Part shown: positions 18,463-25,343 of the stretch, piece by piece | How the letters are laid out: every line of letters begins with the position of its first letter | Position numbering within the stretch: position 1 is the first letter of the stretch | Source: Chitinophagales bacterium | Lineage (GTDB): Bacteria; Bacteroidota; Bacteroidia; Chitinophagales; Chitinophagaceae | DNA length: 32,636 bases | Direction of reading: 5' to 3' | Assembly (NCBI GenBank): GCA_017303395.1 | Contig: JAFLBN010000028.1 | Coordinates: 1 to 32,636 of the forward strand | The notes under the pieces: model-generated | What the model was told of the DNA's origin: nothing | Databases searched by the model: none | The model's input: only the letters and a program-made list of their open reading frames with translations | Translations under genes and position numbers: made by a program

Positions 18463-19138
18463 AGGCCTCCGTATATCCGCCACCTTGTTTGTATATCTGT
18501 AGCTTTTCAATTTCAGCTTCGGCCATTGGCTGTTTGCTGCACAGACTAACTACACGGTTATACCCACCTTTTTCTTTTGGATGCACCTGTAAGAACCTTG
18601 TTATACCCCATCCGTTTTTCAACAATAGATTTTGCCATACATCATGCTCAGCCGCAGGCAACAGTACGGCTGCATATCCTGTAGGCTTCAATACATTTTG
18701 CAACACTGCAAGCAAAGCATCGTAAGACAAACTGATAGTATGGCGCACGCTATTGCGTTGTGCATCATCGCCCAAAAGGCTGTTATTAAAAAACGGAGGA
18801 TTGCAGATGACCATATCATACTGCTTCGTAAACTGATGTGTTGTAACATCGCCCTGCATCATTTGTACCCTATCTGCCCACGGAGATGCAGATACGTTTT
18901 CCTTTGCCTGTATGGCAGCATCTGCGTCCAGCTCTATAGCATCTATATGAATACTGCTATTGCGCTGCGCCAGCATAAGAGATAGCACCCCTGTGCCAGT
19001 GCCGATATCCAAGACATCAACAACATCATCTGCGATGGGTGCCCATGCACCTTCTATGCAGGCATCGGTAGATACCTTCATGGCGCACTTGTCCTGATGA
19101 ATGGTAAATTGTTTGAACTGAAAGTAATGGTTGCTCAT
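18425..19138 (-). CDS. trmN6: tRNA1(Val) (adenine(37)-N6)-methyltransferase
   Basis: 237 aa. A class I SAM-dependent methyltransferase: motif I is VLDIGTGTGVLSLMLAQR (about residues 44-61), an acidic residue follows in DAIELDADAA, and the catalytic motif IV is NPPF (about 113-116), typical of N6-adenine methyltransferases. The N-terminal FKQFTIHQDKCAMKVSTDA is characteristic of the YfiC/TrmN6 group that methylates A37 of tRNA-Val. I choose ATG 19138 because it overlaps the tsaD stop as ATGA, which implies coupling; ATG 19144 (two codons longer) is possible. Both this and TsaD modify tRNA around position 37, a sensible operon. The 3' end overlaps the convergent gene by 38 bp. Confidence 0.88.
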   Translation of the reverse strand: MSNHYFQFKQFTIHQDKCAMKVSTDACIEGAWAPIADDVVDVLDIGTGTGVLSLMLAQRNSSIHIDAIELDADAAIQAKENVSASPWADRVQMMQGDVTTHQFTKQYDMVICNPPFFNNSLLGDDAQRNSVRHTISLSYDALLAVLQNVLKPTGYAAVLLPAAEHDVWQNLLLKNGWGITRFLQVHPKEKGGYNRVVSLCSKQPMAEAEIEKLQIYKQGGGYTEAFTQLLQPFYLKL

Positions 19139-20151
19139 GACCATACTGCCCTTGCGGTAGGGCTCACGCTTAAATCGGCAAACTTGCCTTGCAGGTATTT
19201 GTAGTAACCTGTAATACCAATCATGGCAGCATTATCGGTACAGTATTCAAACTTTGGAATATATACCTGCCAGCCAAGTTGCGCGCCTGTTTCTGTAAGC
19301 GCAGTTCGCAATCCGCTGTTGGCAGATACGCCACCTGCTATACCTACATGGTTTATTTTCAATTCTTTGGCTGCCTTCTTCAATTTCTTTAGCAGCATGG
19401 TAATGATGGTATGCTGCACCGAAGCGCAGATATCGTTCAGATTGTTGGCTACGAAATCAGGGTCTTTCTTCTTTTCGTTTTGAAGGAAGTAGAGCACCGC
19501 CGTCTTCAAACCGCTGAAGCTGAAATCGTAATCCTTCATATCACTCAGCGGGAAGCTGAATTTTGTAGGGTCGCCTTCTTTGGCAAGTTTATCTACCATT
19601 GGCCCACCGGGATATGGCAGCCCCAACATCTTGGCTACTTTATCAAAAGCTTCGCCTGCAGCATCGTCTATTGTTTCGCCCAGTACTTCCATATCCAGAT
19701 GGCTGCGACACAGTACTATCTGCGTATGGCCACCAGATACAGTCAGGCAGAGGAACGGAAATTCGGGTTTAGGGTCTTCTATAAAATGTGCGAGTACGTG
19801 TGCTTGCATGTGATGCACATCTATCAACGGCACATTCAAAGCCTGCGCAAAAGATTTGGCAAAGCATGCACCTACCAACAAAGAACCTATCAGACCCGGC
19901 GCTTGTGTAAAAGCCACTGCATGAATATCCTTTTTATCGACACCTGCGTTTTTCAGTGCCACATCTACAACAGGTACTATCTTCTGCATGTGCGCACGCG
20001 ATGCCATCTCTGGCACCACACCGCCGTACTGCTCGTGTACCTTTTGTGTAGCAATCAGGTTGCTCAGTACTACCCCATCCTGTATCACCGCTGCGCTTGT
20101 GTCATCGCAAGACGATTCTATTGCCAGTATATTCAGTTTTTGCTGTGCCAT
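19135..20151 (-). CDS. tsaD: tRNA threonylcarbamoyladenosine transferase TsaD
   Basis: 338 aa, the normal length. TsaD (Gcp/Kae1) transfers the threonylcarbamoyl group to A37 of ANN-decoding tRNAs with TsaB and TsaE. Family motifs are clear: IESSCDDTSAAV near the N-terminus; VVPEMASRAHM; the metal-binding HHMQAH about 110-115; SGGHTQI about 137-143; GEAFDKVAKMLGLPYPGG; and GGVSANSGLR near residue 275. It forms an ATGA overlap with the downstream methyltransferase gene and is divergent from the DUF6263-like gene. Confidence 0.98.
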   Translation of the reverse strand: MAQQKLNILAIESSCDDTSAAVIQDGVVLSNLIATQKVHEQYGGVVPEMASRAHMQKIVPVVDVALKNAGVDKKDIHAVAFTQAPGLIGSLLVGACFAKSFAQALNVPLIDVHHMQAHVLAHFIEDPKPEFPFLCLTVSGGHTQIVLCRSHLDMEVLGETIDDAAGEAFDKVAKMLGLPYPGGPMVDKLAKEGDPTKFSFPLSDMKDYDFSFSGLKTAVLYFLQNEKKKDPDFVANNLNDICASVQHTIITMLLKKLKKAAKELKINHVGIAGGVSANSGLRTALTETGAQLGWQVYIPKFEYCTDNAAMIGITGYYKYLQGKFADLSVSPTARAVWS

Positions 20152-20161
20152 AAACAGGTGG

Positions 20162-20193
20162 CAAAATTCGTTAATCGGAGGCTGAATATCAAA
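20162..20193 (-). promoter_or_regulatory. Candidate promoter of tsaD-trmN6
   Basis: On the minus strand TTTG (20190-20193), a 20-bp spacer and GAATTTTG (20162-20169, 7 of 8 to TAnnTTTG). The box ends only 10 bp before the ATG, so the mRNA leader would be a few bases at most. Confidence 0.4.
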
Positions 20194-20231
20194 AAATCTG
20201 CCTTATTGCAGAAAACAGGTTGCCCAAATGC

Positions 20232-20261
20232 TTTCAGAGCTTAGAATGATTTATATTTTTG
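20232..20261 (+). promoter_or_regulatory. Candidate promoter of the DUF6263-like lipoprotein gene
   Basis: TTTC (20232-20235), an 18-bp spacer and a perfect -7 box TATTTTTG (20254-20261). Transcription would start near 20266-20268, which rules out a start codon at 20259 and supports TTG at 20280. Confidence 0.5.
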
Positions 20262-20279
20262 TTGTACAACACAGCGGGT

Positions 20280-21149
20280 TTGTCAATTGCCAGATACTAT
20301 ATCGCAGCCGTAATACTCATGTTCTCCATTGCACTATGGGGATGCGATGACAACGGGCTACCCGAACAAAACAATGGCCCTATCAGCCTGCAATTCAACT
20401 TTACCAAAGACAGCAGCTACCAATACATACTGGATAGCAAAATGACGCTGGAACCAGTGGTGAATGGTAAAACGCTCACCATCACCCAGCAGATGAAGCT
20501 ATTGTCTAACTACATCGTTACAACATCCAGCGGAGATAATAAGAATGTGGCTGTTACGTACAACCGCATCACGATGAGTTCCAGCAACGGGATAACGACC
20601 AATGAATATGACTCTGAAGACACCGTAGATCAGAACCCGATGTTTGCCTCTGTAGGTGCTATGATGAAGCGCACCTTCAACATCTCGGTATCTAAAAGCG
20701 GCATTACAGGTGTACAAAACCTGTTTGACGAAGAGCAACTGAACGACAGCAGTGCTGCCAACTACGGCGATAGTTCGCTACGCAAAGCCATGCTGCAATT
20801 CCTGACTATGTATCCTGCCGAAGCCATCAAGCCGGGAGATACATGGAAGAAAGAATTTCATACTTCTAACGGCTTTATCCATATGAAGCTGGAAAATACC
20901 TATACGCTGAAAAGCATTGACGGCAACATAGCCCATCTGGAACTGCAAGGCAAAATAACCCCCGAAGACACCACACAAGCCATGATATTCAGCGGTATAC
21001 AATCGGGAGGGCTGGATGTAGACATTAAAACGGGTCTTATAACCATCGGGCTGATAACCCAACACCTGAGTGGCAAAATAAGCAGTGGCGGAAAAACATC
21101 GGAAGTAAGTGCTACTTCTGAGATAAACCTGATTGGTAATAAGCTATAA
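20280..21149 (+). CDS. Lipoprotein of DUF6263-like family
   Basis: About 290 aa from TTG 20280. The frame also opens with TTG at 20259, but a perfect -7 box overlaps that codon; ATG 20319 would leave too short a signal. From 20280 the protein has a positively charged start, a hydrophobic core and a lipobox (LWGC, Cys22) followed by D-D-N. The mature part is beta-rich: ISLQFNFTKDSSYQYILDSK, a PMFASVGAMMKRTFNISVSK region, YPAEAIKPGDTWKK, and a C-terminal ITPEDTTQAMIFSG and GGLDVDIKTGLI. This fits the DUF6263 pattern as I recall it; no function is known. It is monocistronic and convergent with scpA. Confidence 0.75.
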   Translation: MSIARYYIAAVILMFSIALWGCDDNGLPEQNNGPISLQFNFTKDSSYQYILDSKMTLEPVVNGKTLTITQQMKLLSNYIVTTSSGDNKNVAVTYNRITMSSSNGITTNEYDSEDTVDQNPMFASVGAMMKRTFNISVSKSGITGVQNLFDEEQLNDSSAANYGDSSLRKAMLQFLTMYPAEAIKPGDTWKKEFHTSNGFIHMKLENTYTLKSIDGNIAHLELQGKITPEDTTQAMIFSGIQSGGLDVDIKTGLITIGLITQHLSGKISSGGKTSEVSATSEINLIGNKL

Positions 21150-21154
21150 ATCAA

Positions 21155-21196
21155 AAATTCCCCTATCCTCTGTCCGACAGCGATTTGGGGAAATTT
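21155..21196. terminator. Structured hairpin between convergent genes
   Basis: An outer stem, ttcccc with ggggaa, extended by aaa/ttt around a one-base bulge, encloses a small inner hairpin (ctgtc-c-gacag). It lies 5 bp past the lipoprotein stop and 41 bp past the scpA stop. Flanking A and T tracts allow termination from either side. Confidence 0.45.
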
Positions 21197-21237
21197 CTCC
21201 AGGCAGTTTGTATTGCCTTCAATTATCTATAGTACAA

Positions 21238-22110
21238 TTACTGTGCCATATCATCTGTTGCAGTGTCATCTGCAGGTAAATCGTCACTTTCGCTATTTGC
21301 GCTTTCTCCCTCACCTTCAACAGGTTGCTGATTTTCATTATCTATGTTGTGGGCTATATCCTGCTCGTAGTTATTATTCCATTCGATGATGAAATTGTTT
21401 CGGCCTGTACCAATCAATAATGTCAAAAAGCGTTGCTGTGTCAGTTCCAGCATTGCCAGGAAGGTAAAGATGGCATGTATTCTGTTTTCGCATTGAGAAA
21501 ACACGGCTTCAAAAGCAGCACGGCCATTAGCCTTCATATAATCCTGCAGATGGGCACGCTGACCTTCCAGACTATAGTTATACTTTACAACTACGTGTTG
21601 CGGTTTGTTTTCCCTGTCCTGAAAACGCTTCATCACCTTCTCAAAAGCCTGCATCAGTTTGAACATAGATACGGTTTGTATCTCTGTGCCCTCACTGTAG
21701 GTTTCGCTCAGTGCTTCCAGTTCCTGCTTAATGTTACCACGTTTCTGCTGCAACAGGCGCTCTGCTTCCATGATAACCATTTGTTCAGATGCCTCTTTGA
21801 AACGCTTGTATTCCAATATCTTATCTACCAGTTCCTGACGCGGATCTATCTCATTACCATGCGCATCCACCTCTCGACGAGGCAGCAGCATCTTGGCCTT
21901 AATACGCATCAGGGTAGATACGAAGAGTATAAACTCGCTGGCAAGCTCAATGTTCAGGTTTTCCAGCTCGTGTATATACTTCAGAAAGTCTTTGGTAATG
22001 TTATGTATGGGAATATTGTATATATCCAGCTCGTCGCGTTCTATAAAGAACAGCAACAGGTCAAACGGCCCTTCGAACTGGGGTAATTTTATCTGATACG
22101 ACGTGGACAT
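21238..22110 (-). CDS. scpA: Segregation and condensation protein A
   Basis: 290 aa. ScpA is the kleisin subunit of the SMC-ScpAB condensin that compacts and segregates the chromosome. The N-terminal domain has the family signature IKLPQFEGPFDLLLFFIERD, then LDIYNIPIHNITKDFLKYI and LASEFILFVSTLMRIKAKML, which bind the SMC neck. The C-terminal region (about 190-245) is the winged-helix part that binds the SMC head. The tail (about 250-290) is acidic and low-complexity (EGEGESANSESDDLPADD). scpB is not in the window. The ATG lies 4 bp downstream of a perfect -7 box. Confidence 0.96.
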   Translation of the reverse strand: MSTSYQIKLPQFEGPFDLLLFFIERDELDIYNIPIHNITKDFLKYIHELENLNIELASEFILFVSTLMRIKAKMLLPRREVDAHGNEIDPRQELVDKILEYKRFKEASEQMVIMEAERLLQQKRGNIKQELEALSETYSEGTEIQTVSMFKLMQAFEKVMKRFQDRENKPQHVVVKYNYSLEGQRAHLQDYMKANGRAAFEAVFSQCENRIHAIFTFLAMLELTQQRFLTLLIGTGRNNFIIEWNNNYEQDIAHNIDNENQQPVEGEGESANSESDDLPADDTATDDMAQ

Positions 22111-22114
22111 TAAT

Positions 22115-22145
22115 CAAATCTATTATTAAAGAAGCGCACCTGCAA
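22115..22145 (-). promoter_or_regulatory. Candidate promoter of scpA
   Basis: On the minus strand TTG (22143-22145), a 20-bp spacer and a perfect -7 box TAGATTTG (22115-22122). The box ends 4 bp before the scpA ATG, implying a leaderless message. The -33 element lies within the hairpin of the upstream gene's terminator. Confidence 0.45.
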
Positions 22146-22156
22146 GGGTGCGCTTC
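22131..22156 (-). terminator. Terminator of the gldB-DUF3078 unit
   Basis: A perfect 10-bp GC-rich stem (gaagcgcacc with ggtgcgcttc) has a 6-nt loop and is followed on the minus strand by TTTAATAAT. It lies 33 bp past the DUF3078 stop. Confidence 0.7.
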
Positions 22157-22188
22157 AAAAGTACTCTTTTCCGTTCAGAAATAGGACA

Positions 22189-23211
22189 CTAAAACTTATA
22201 TGCAAAGCCTAATGTGAATATCTGTTTTGTCTGGAACCAGCCCATAAACTCGCCCGGTTCGTCTTTGCTTACATCTTTACCAGTTGTAGGATCTACCGTA
22301 GTACCTACATAAGGGATATCGTTATCATACATCAGCGTAAAGCCCAGTGAAACTGTCAGGAATCTATTGGCTTTATACATCAGCAAGTTGTCCCACAACC
22401 AGTCTATATTACCGGGGTTATCCTTCTTCACCACTTTGCCGCTAGCGTCTTTTACATCTTTAGCCAGGTAGTTGGTATAGAAGTCCAACCTTGTACGCCA
22501 TGCCAATGGTTTGCTCAGGTCTGTATTATAACGGCCTGTAAAGTATGCGCCCAATTCAAAACGAGATGTTTTACCATTTTCTACACCAAAAGCACCTGCA
22601 GGGTCGCGCATTGTATAGTATTTATCTACCAGCGTCATACGTGCAGCTACCGGAGAGAAGAACAAGCTTAGGTTGCTCCCCTTTCTGTATTCAAGACCTA
22701 ATGCAAGCGTCAGGTATGCAGGAGAAAGGAAGTTGGAAACAGAGAATGTATCCCAGTTGTTTGCTTTATAGTCGTAGCCCTTTGTGAATTGTGATTTGAA
22801 GTTGAACAATGCTGTCAGGTAGAAATCTTTTGCAGTATCCAGACGCACACCATATTTAGATGTAAAGTCGATACGGTCATCTGCCTTGCGAGGAACGAAA
22901 CTGTTTGAATATGCGTAAAATAGTGCATAGTTCAGGTCCAGATTGTTTGTCCATACCTGCCTGTGGTACAAGCGTGTCAGGTAACCATTGAAGAGGCCAT
23001 TAACTGTCAACGATGCTAATTCACCACCGGCAGCCCAGTTGTGCAGAAAGCCCTGATTGAGGCCTACATTCAACTGTCCGCCTTTCAGCCAGGCAACTGT
23101 GTCTTTGTTTTCAGTGGTAAGGCTTTTTTTCACATCATCTGTTTTTGCCAACTGTGCATTGGCAGTAAACAGTGATGCAGTAAGTGTAACTGCGAGTAAT
23201 AAACGCTTCAT
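22189..23211 (-). CDS. DUF3078 outer-membrane beta-barrel-like protein
   Basis: 340 aa. A cleavable signal peptide (cut after about residue 19, TANAQ) is followed by a region with alternating aromatic beta strands (WLKGGQLNVGLNQGFLHNWA near residue 41, YRKGSNLSLFFSPVAARMTL, LDFYTNYL) and a C-terminal FTLGFAYKF, the terminal-Phe pattern of outer-membrane barrels. This matches the Bacteroidota DUF3078 family, of unknown function. It starts 23 bp after the gldB stop on the same strand and is followed by a terminator, so it is probably cotranscribed with gldB. Confidence 0.85.
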   Translation of the reverse strand: MKRLLLAVTLTASLFTANAQLAKTDDVKKSLTTENKDTVAWLKGGQLNVGLNQGFLHNWAAGGELASLTVNGLFNGYLTRLYHRQVWTNNLDLNYALFYAYSNSFVPRKADDRIDFTSKYGVRLDTAKDFYLTALFNFKSQFTKGYDYKANNWDTFSVSNFLSPAYLTLALGLEYRKGSNLSLFFSPVAARMTLVDKYYTMRDPAGAFGVENGKTSRFELGAYFTGRYNTDLSKPLAWRTRLDFYTNYLAKDVKDASGKVVKKDNPGNIDWLWDNLLMYKANRFLTVSLGFTLMYDNDIPYVGTTVDPTTGKDVSKDEPGEFMGWFQTKQIFTLGFAYKF

Positions 23212-23234
23212 AAACTATATGTTTGGTTTGATAT

Positions 23235-24314
23235 TTATTTTGGTTTATACTTAGACTCCTGCAATATTTTCTGTTCGTCTATCTGCATAGCTATCAGCTT
23301 ATCCAGTGTCATTTCAGGATGCTGTGCCATGTAGCCTTTTACTATCTGCAAACCCATCCATGTACCCACTTCGCCCGGGCTCTCATTGCTCATACCTGCT
23401 GCACTAGGACCTTCCAGCACGTAACGTACTACTTTTTGCAAACTCTTTTCGTAGAGGAAATTCTGCGTGATAAAGAAATTATATATGCCCGCTTCGTTGT
23501 CCTCGCACCACTTTAGTTGCTTTTCTGTGTAGGCAAGGCGAATGTGTTTAGGTACAAATGGCAATACTTTTTCCAGATAATACGCTTCTATACCACGCTG
23601 TATCATCATGTTCAGTAAAGTACGGTCTTCCATTATAAAAGGCGTAATATCTTGATACATAGCCCTGAATGCTACTACAGGAATATATTCTTTTACAAGC
23701 TGGGTGCTTTTGTATTCAGGAATACCTACAGCCTTATAGTATGGATAAGAAGCCCCGAGAAACATATCCAGACCTATACCGAGTATGGTGCTATCGTATG
23801 TAAAAGCAGCCCAGTTGTTCAACCACGATATCATGTAAACAACTTTGCGTTCCTTAGCATTCGGGAAATAATGTTTGTGATACTGAAAGCCTTGTTGCAA
23901 CCAGCCATCCACTTCTTTGGTATCAGGATAGTGCTTAGCAACGGTATCCAGCAGGCCTCGATAATCCTTATGCGTCAGGAAGCTGTGCATACCCAAACGA
24001 ATACCCTGAACAGTATCGCTGTAATTGCCCTGTATACCCAAACCCATCAGCGTATCGAGGAAGAAAGGCAAGAAATCGGGGTATTTTGTTTGCAGATTTT
24101 GCAAACCAGCAGCTATGTTATTGGTATCAATCGCAGTAATATCCTGATCTAACCTGCGGGTATCGAGTGCTACTTTCACGTCCGATACGTCAGGCGCTTT
24201 CTCGCTATTGCCGCTACAAGCAGCCAAAACAGCTACAGGAACTGCGAAAAGCAGAGATTTAACAGTCCTTTTATTAACAAAAGCAGGCTTTGCTGTGGAT
24301 AACCAGTTTAACAT
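23235..24314 (-). CDS. gldB: Gliding motility lipoprotein GldB
   Basis: 359 aa from ATG 24314. The frame opens 18 codons earlier (24368), but a perfect -7 box at 24343-24350 lies inside that extension, so the inner start is preferred. A lipobox LAAC (Cys33) follows a hydrophobic stretch. Body segments are typical of GldB as I know it: LDQDITAIDTNNIAAGLQNL, KYPDFLPFFLDTLMGLG, GIGLDMFLGASYPYYKAVG and YIPVVAFRAMY. GldB is a lipoprotein needed for gliding in Flavobacterium and is linked to the GldK-N/type 9 machinery. nadE nearby is a common partner in this phylum. GldC is not seen. Confidence 0.85.
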   Translation of the reverse strand: MLNWLSTAKPAFVNKRTVKSLLFAVPVAVLAACSGNSEKAPDVSDVKVALDTRRLDQDITAIDTNNIAAGLQNLQTKYPDFLPFFLDTLMGLGIQGNYSDTVQGIRLGMHSFLTHKDYRGLLDTVAKHYPDTKEVDGWLQQGFQYHKHYFPNAKERKVVYMISWLNNWAAFTYDSTILGIGLDMFLGASYPYYKAVGIPEYKSTQLVKEYIPVVAFRAMYQDITPFIMEDRTLLNMMIQRGIEAYYLEKVLPFVPKHIRLAYTEKQLKWCEDNEAGIYNFFITQNFLYEKSLQKVVRYVLEGPSAAGMSNESPGEVGTWMGLQIVKGYMAQHPEMTLDKLIAMQIDEQKILQESKYKPK

Positions 24315-24342
24315 AGGTAAATCAGCTTTATTTTTACGGCGG

Positions 24343-24350
24343 CAAAAATA
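24343..24350 (-). promoter_or_regulatory. Candidate -7 box of gldB
   Basis: A perfect TATTTTTG on the minus strand, 28 bp before ATG 24314. A TTG lies 22 bp further upstream, slightly long for a -33. It decides the start choice for gldB. Confidence 0.4.
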
Positions 24351-24405
24351 CGGCTTATTTTTTGCCATATCACAATCAGTATTAACATACTAACCCATAG
24401 TATAT

Positions 24406-25242
24406 ATGAAAAAAATATCCGTTTTAGCTGCAATGCTCCTGATGTCTGCATCTTCTTTTGCCCAACGCTATGAATATGGTGAACCTGTACCCATGAATGA
24501 GGGTAAGAAACACCGTAAAAGCAAAGGTGGCAATGTAGAGATGAAGCAAGTGCGTTACGGTGCATTTCTTGCCCCAACATCTTCATGGATGAAACCTACT
24601 GCCAATAAGAGCGACGACAAACTATACCTTATAGACAAGGGGAGCTCGCAGGTAGGCTTTGCCTGGGGCTTGATGGTAGATTATTTCTTCGCAGAGAATT
24701 ATGGTATTGCTACAGGCTTCCAGATAAACAGGATGAGTGGTCAGGTAAATGCAACATGGAACCCTGCTATGACACAACCTGCAGGCGCAGGCACTGTTCA
24801 GTCTGCAGACTTTACTTACAAAGTTCAATATCTGGAAATACCATTCGGGCTGAAACTGCGCAGTGATGACTTGGGGGGCGGTGTTCGCATATTCGGTCAA
24901 TTGGGTGTTTCGCTGGGCGTTACCCTCAGCAAAAAAGCCAGCTACGATGTTACATTTACCGACACAGTAAATGGTGTAACAGTAGTAAAAACAGCCAGTG
25001 GCGATAATGAAAAACTAACAGGTCTAGGTGTTACGCCTATCCTGTTTCAGATGAATGTAGGTGGTGGTGTTGAGTATGCTATCAGCAATAAGATGAATAT
25101 CTATGCGGCGTTGCTTTTCAATAATGGCTTTGCACCCGATGTTACCAATCCTAAAGAACTGGATCTTGACTACAAAGGCAAATTCAGCGATGGTAATGTA
25201 AGAATGAATAATATAGCATTGAGGCTGGGTTTATTTTTCTAA
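24406..25242 (+). CDS. PorT-like outer-membrane beta-barrel protein
   Basis: 278 aa. The signal peptide is cut near residue 20 (SSFAQ). A short basic linker (GKKHRKSKGG) precedes strands typical of the eight-stranded OMP_b-brl_2/PorT type: YGAFLAPTSSWMKP, FAWGLMVDYFFAENYGIATG, YKVQYLEIPFGLKLR, IFGQLGVSLGV and a terminal IALRLGLFF. PorT-family proteins are integral outer-membrane components linked to type 9 secretion, but this fold is widespread, so a specific role is not assured. The gene is divergent from gldB and ends at its own terminator before nadE. Confidence 0.8.
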   Translation: MKKISVLAAMLLMSASSFAQRYEYGEPVPMNEGKKHRKSKGGNVEMKQVRYGAFLAPTSSWMKPTANKSDDKLYLIDKGSSQVGFAWGLMVDYFFAENYGIATGFQINRMSGQVNATWNPAMTQPAGAGTVQSADFTYKVQYLEIPFGLKLRSDDLGGGVRIFGQLGVSLGVTLSKKASYDVTFTDTVNGVTVVKTASGDNEKLTGLGVTPILFQMNVGGGVEYAISNKMNIYAALLFNNGFAPDVTNPKELDLDYKGKFSDGNVRMNNIALRLGLFF

Positions 25243-25271
25243 TACTCCTATCATTTAACTATAAGATTTAC

Positions 25272-25305
25272 AAGCCTGCGCACCTGTGCAGGCTTTGTTT
25301 TTTCT
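25272..25305 (+). terminator. Intrinsic terminator after the PorT-like gene
   Basis: An 8-bp stem aagcctgc/gcaggctt (25272-25279, 25288-25295) has an 8-nt loop and is followed by a T-rich run to 25305. It lies 30 bp after the stop. Confidence 0.75.
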
Positions 25306-25328
25306 CGCTGCATTAACATTACGATTAT

Positions 25329-25336
25329 TACTTTTG
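25329..25336 (+). promoter_or_regulatory. Candidate -7 box of nadE
   Basis: A perfect TACTTTTG whose end is 7 bp before the nadE ATG, implying a message with almost no leader. No good -33 element is seen; a CTG lies at about the right distance. Confidence 0.35.
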
Positions 25337-25343
25337 ACATAGG

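Noticed and set aside
19411-20244. 277-codon plus-strand frame antisense to tsaD
   Set aside because: tsaD is unambiguous on the other strand; the antisense product is rich in Cys, His, Tyr and Gln without recognisable domains.
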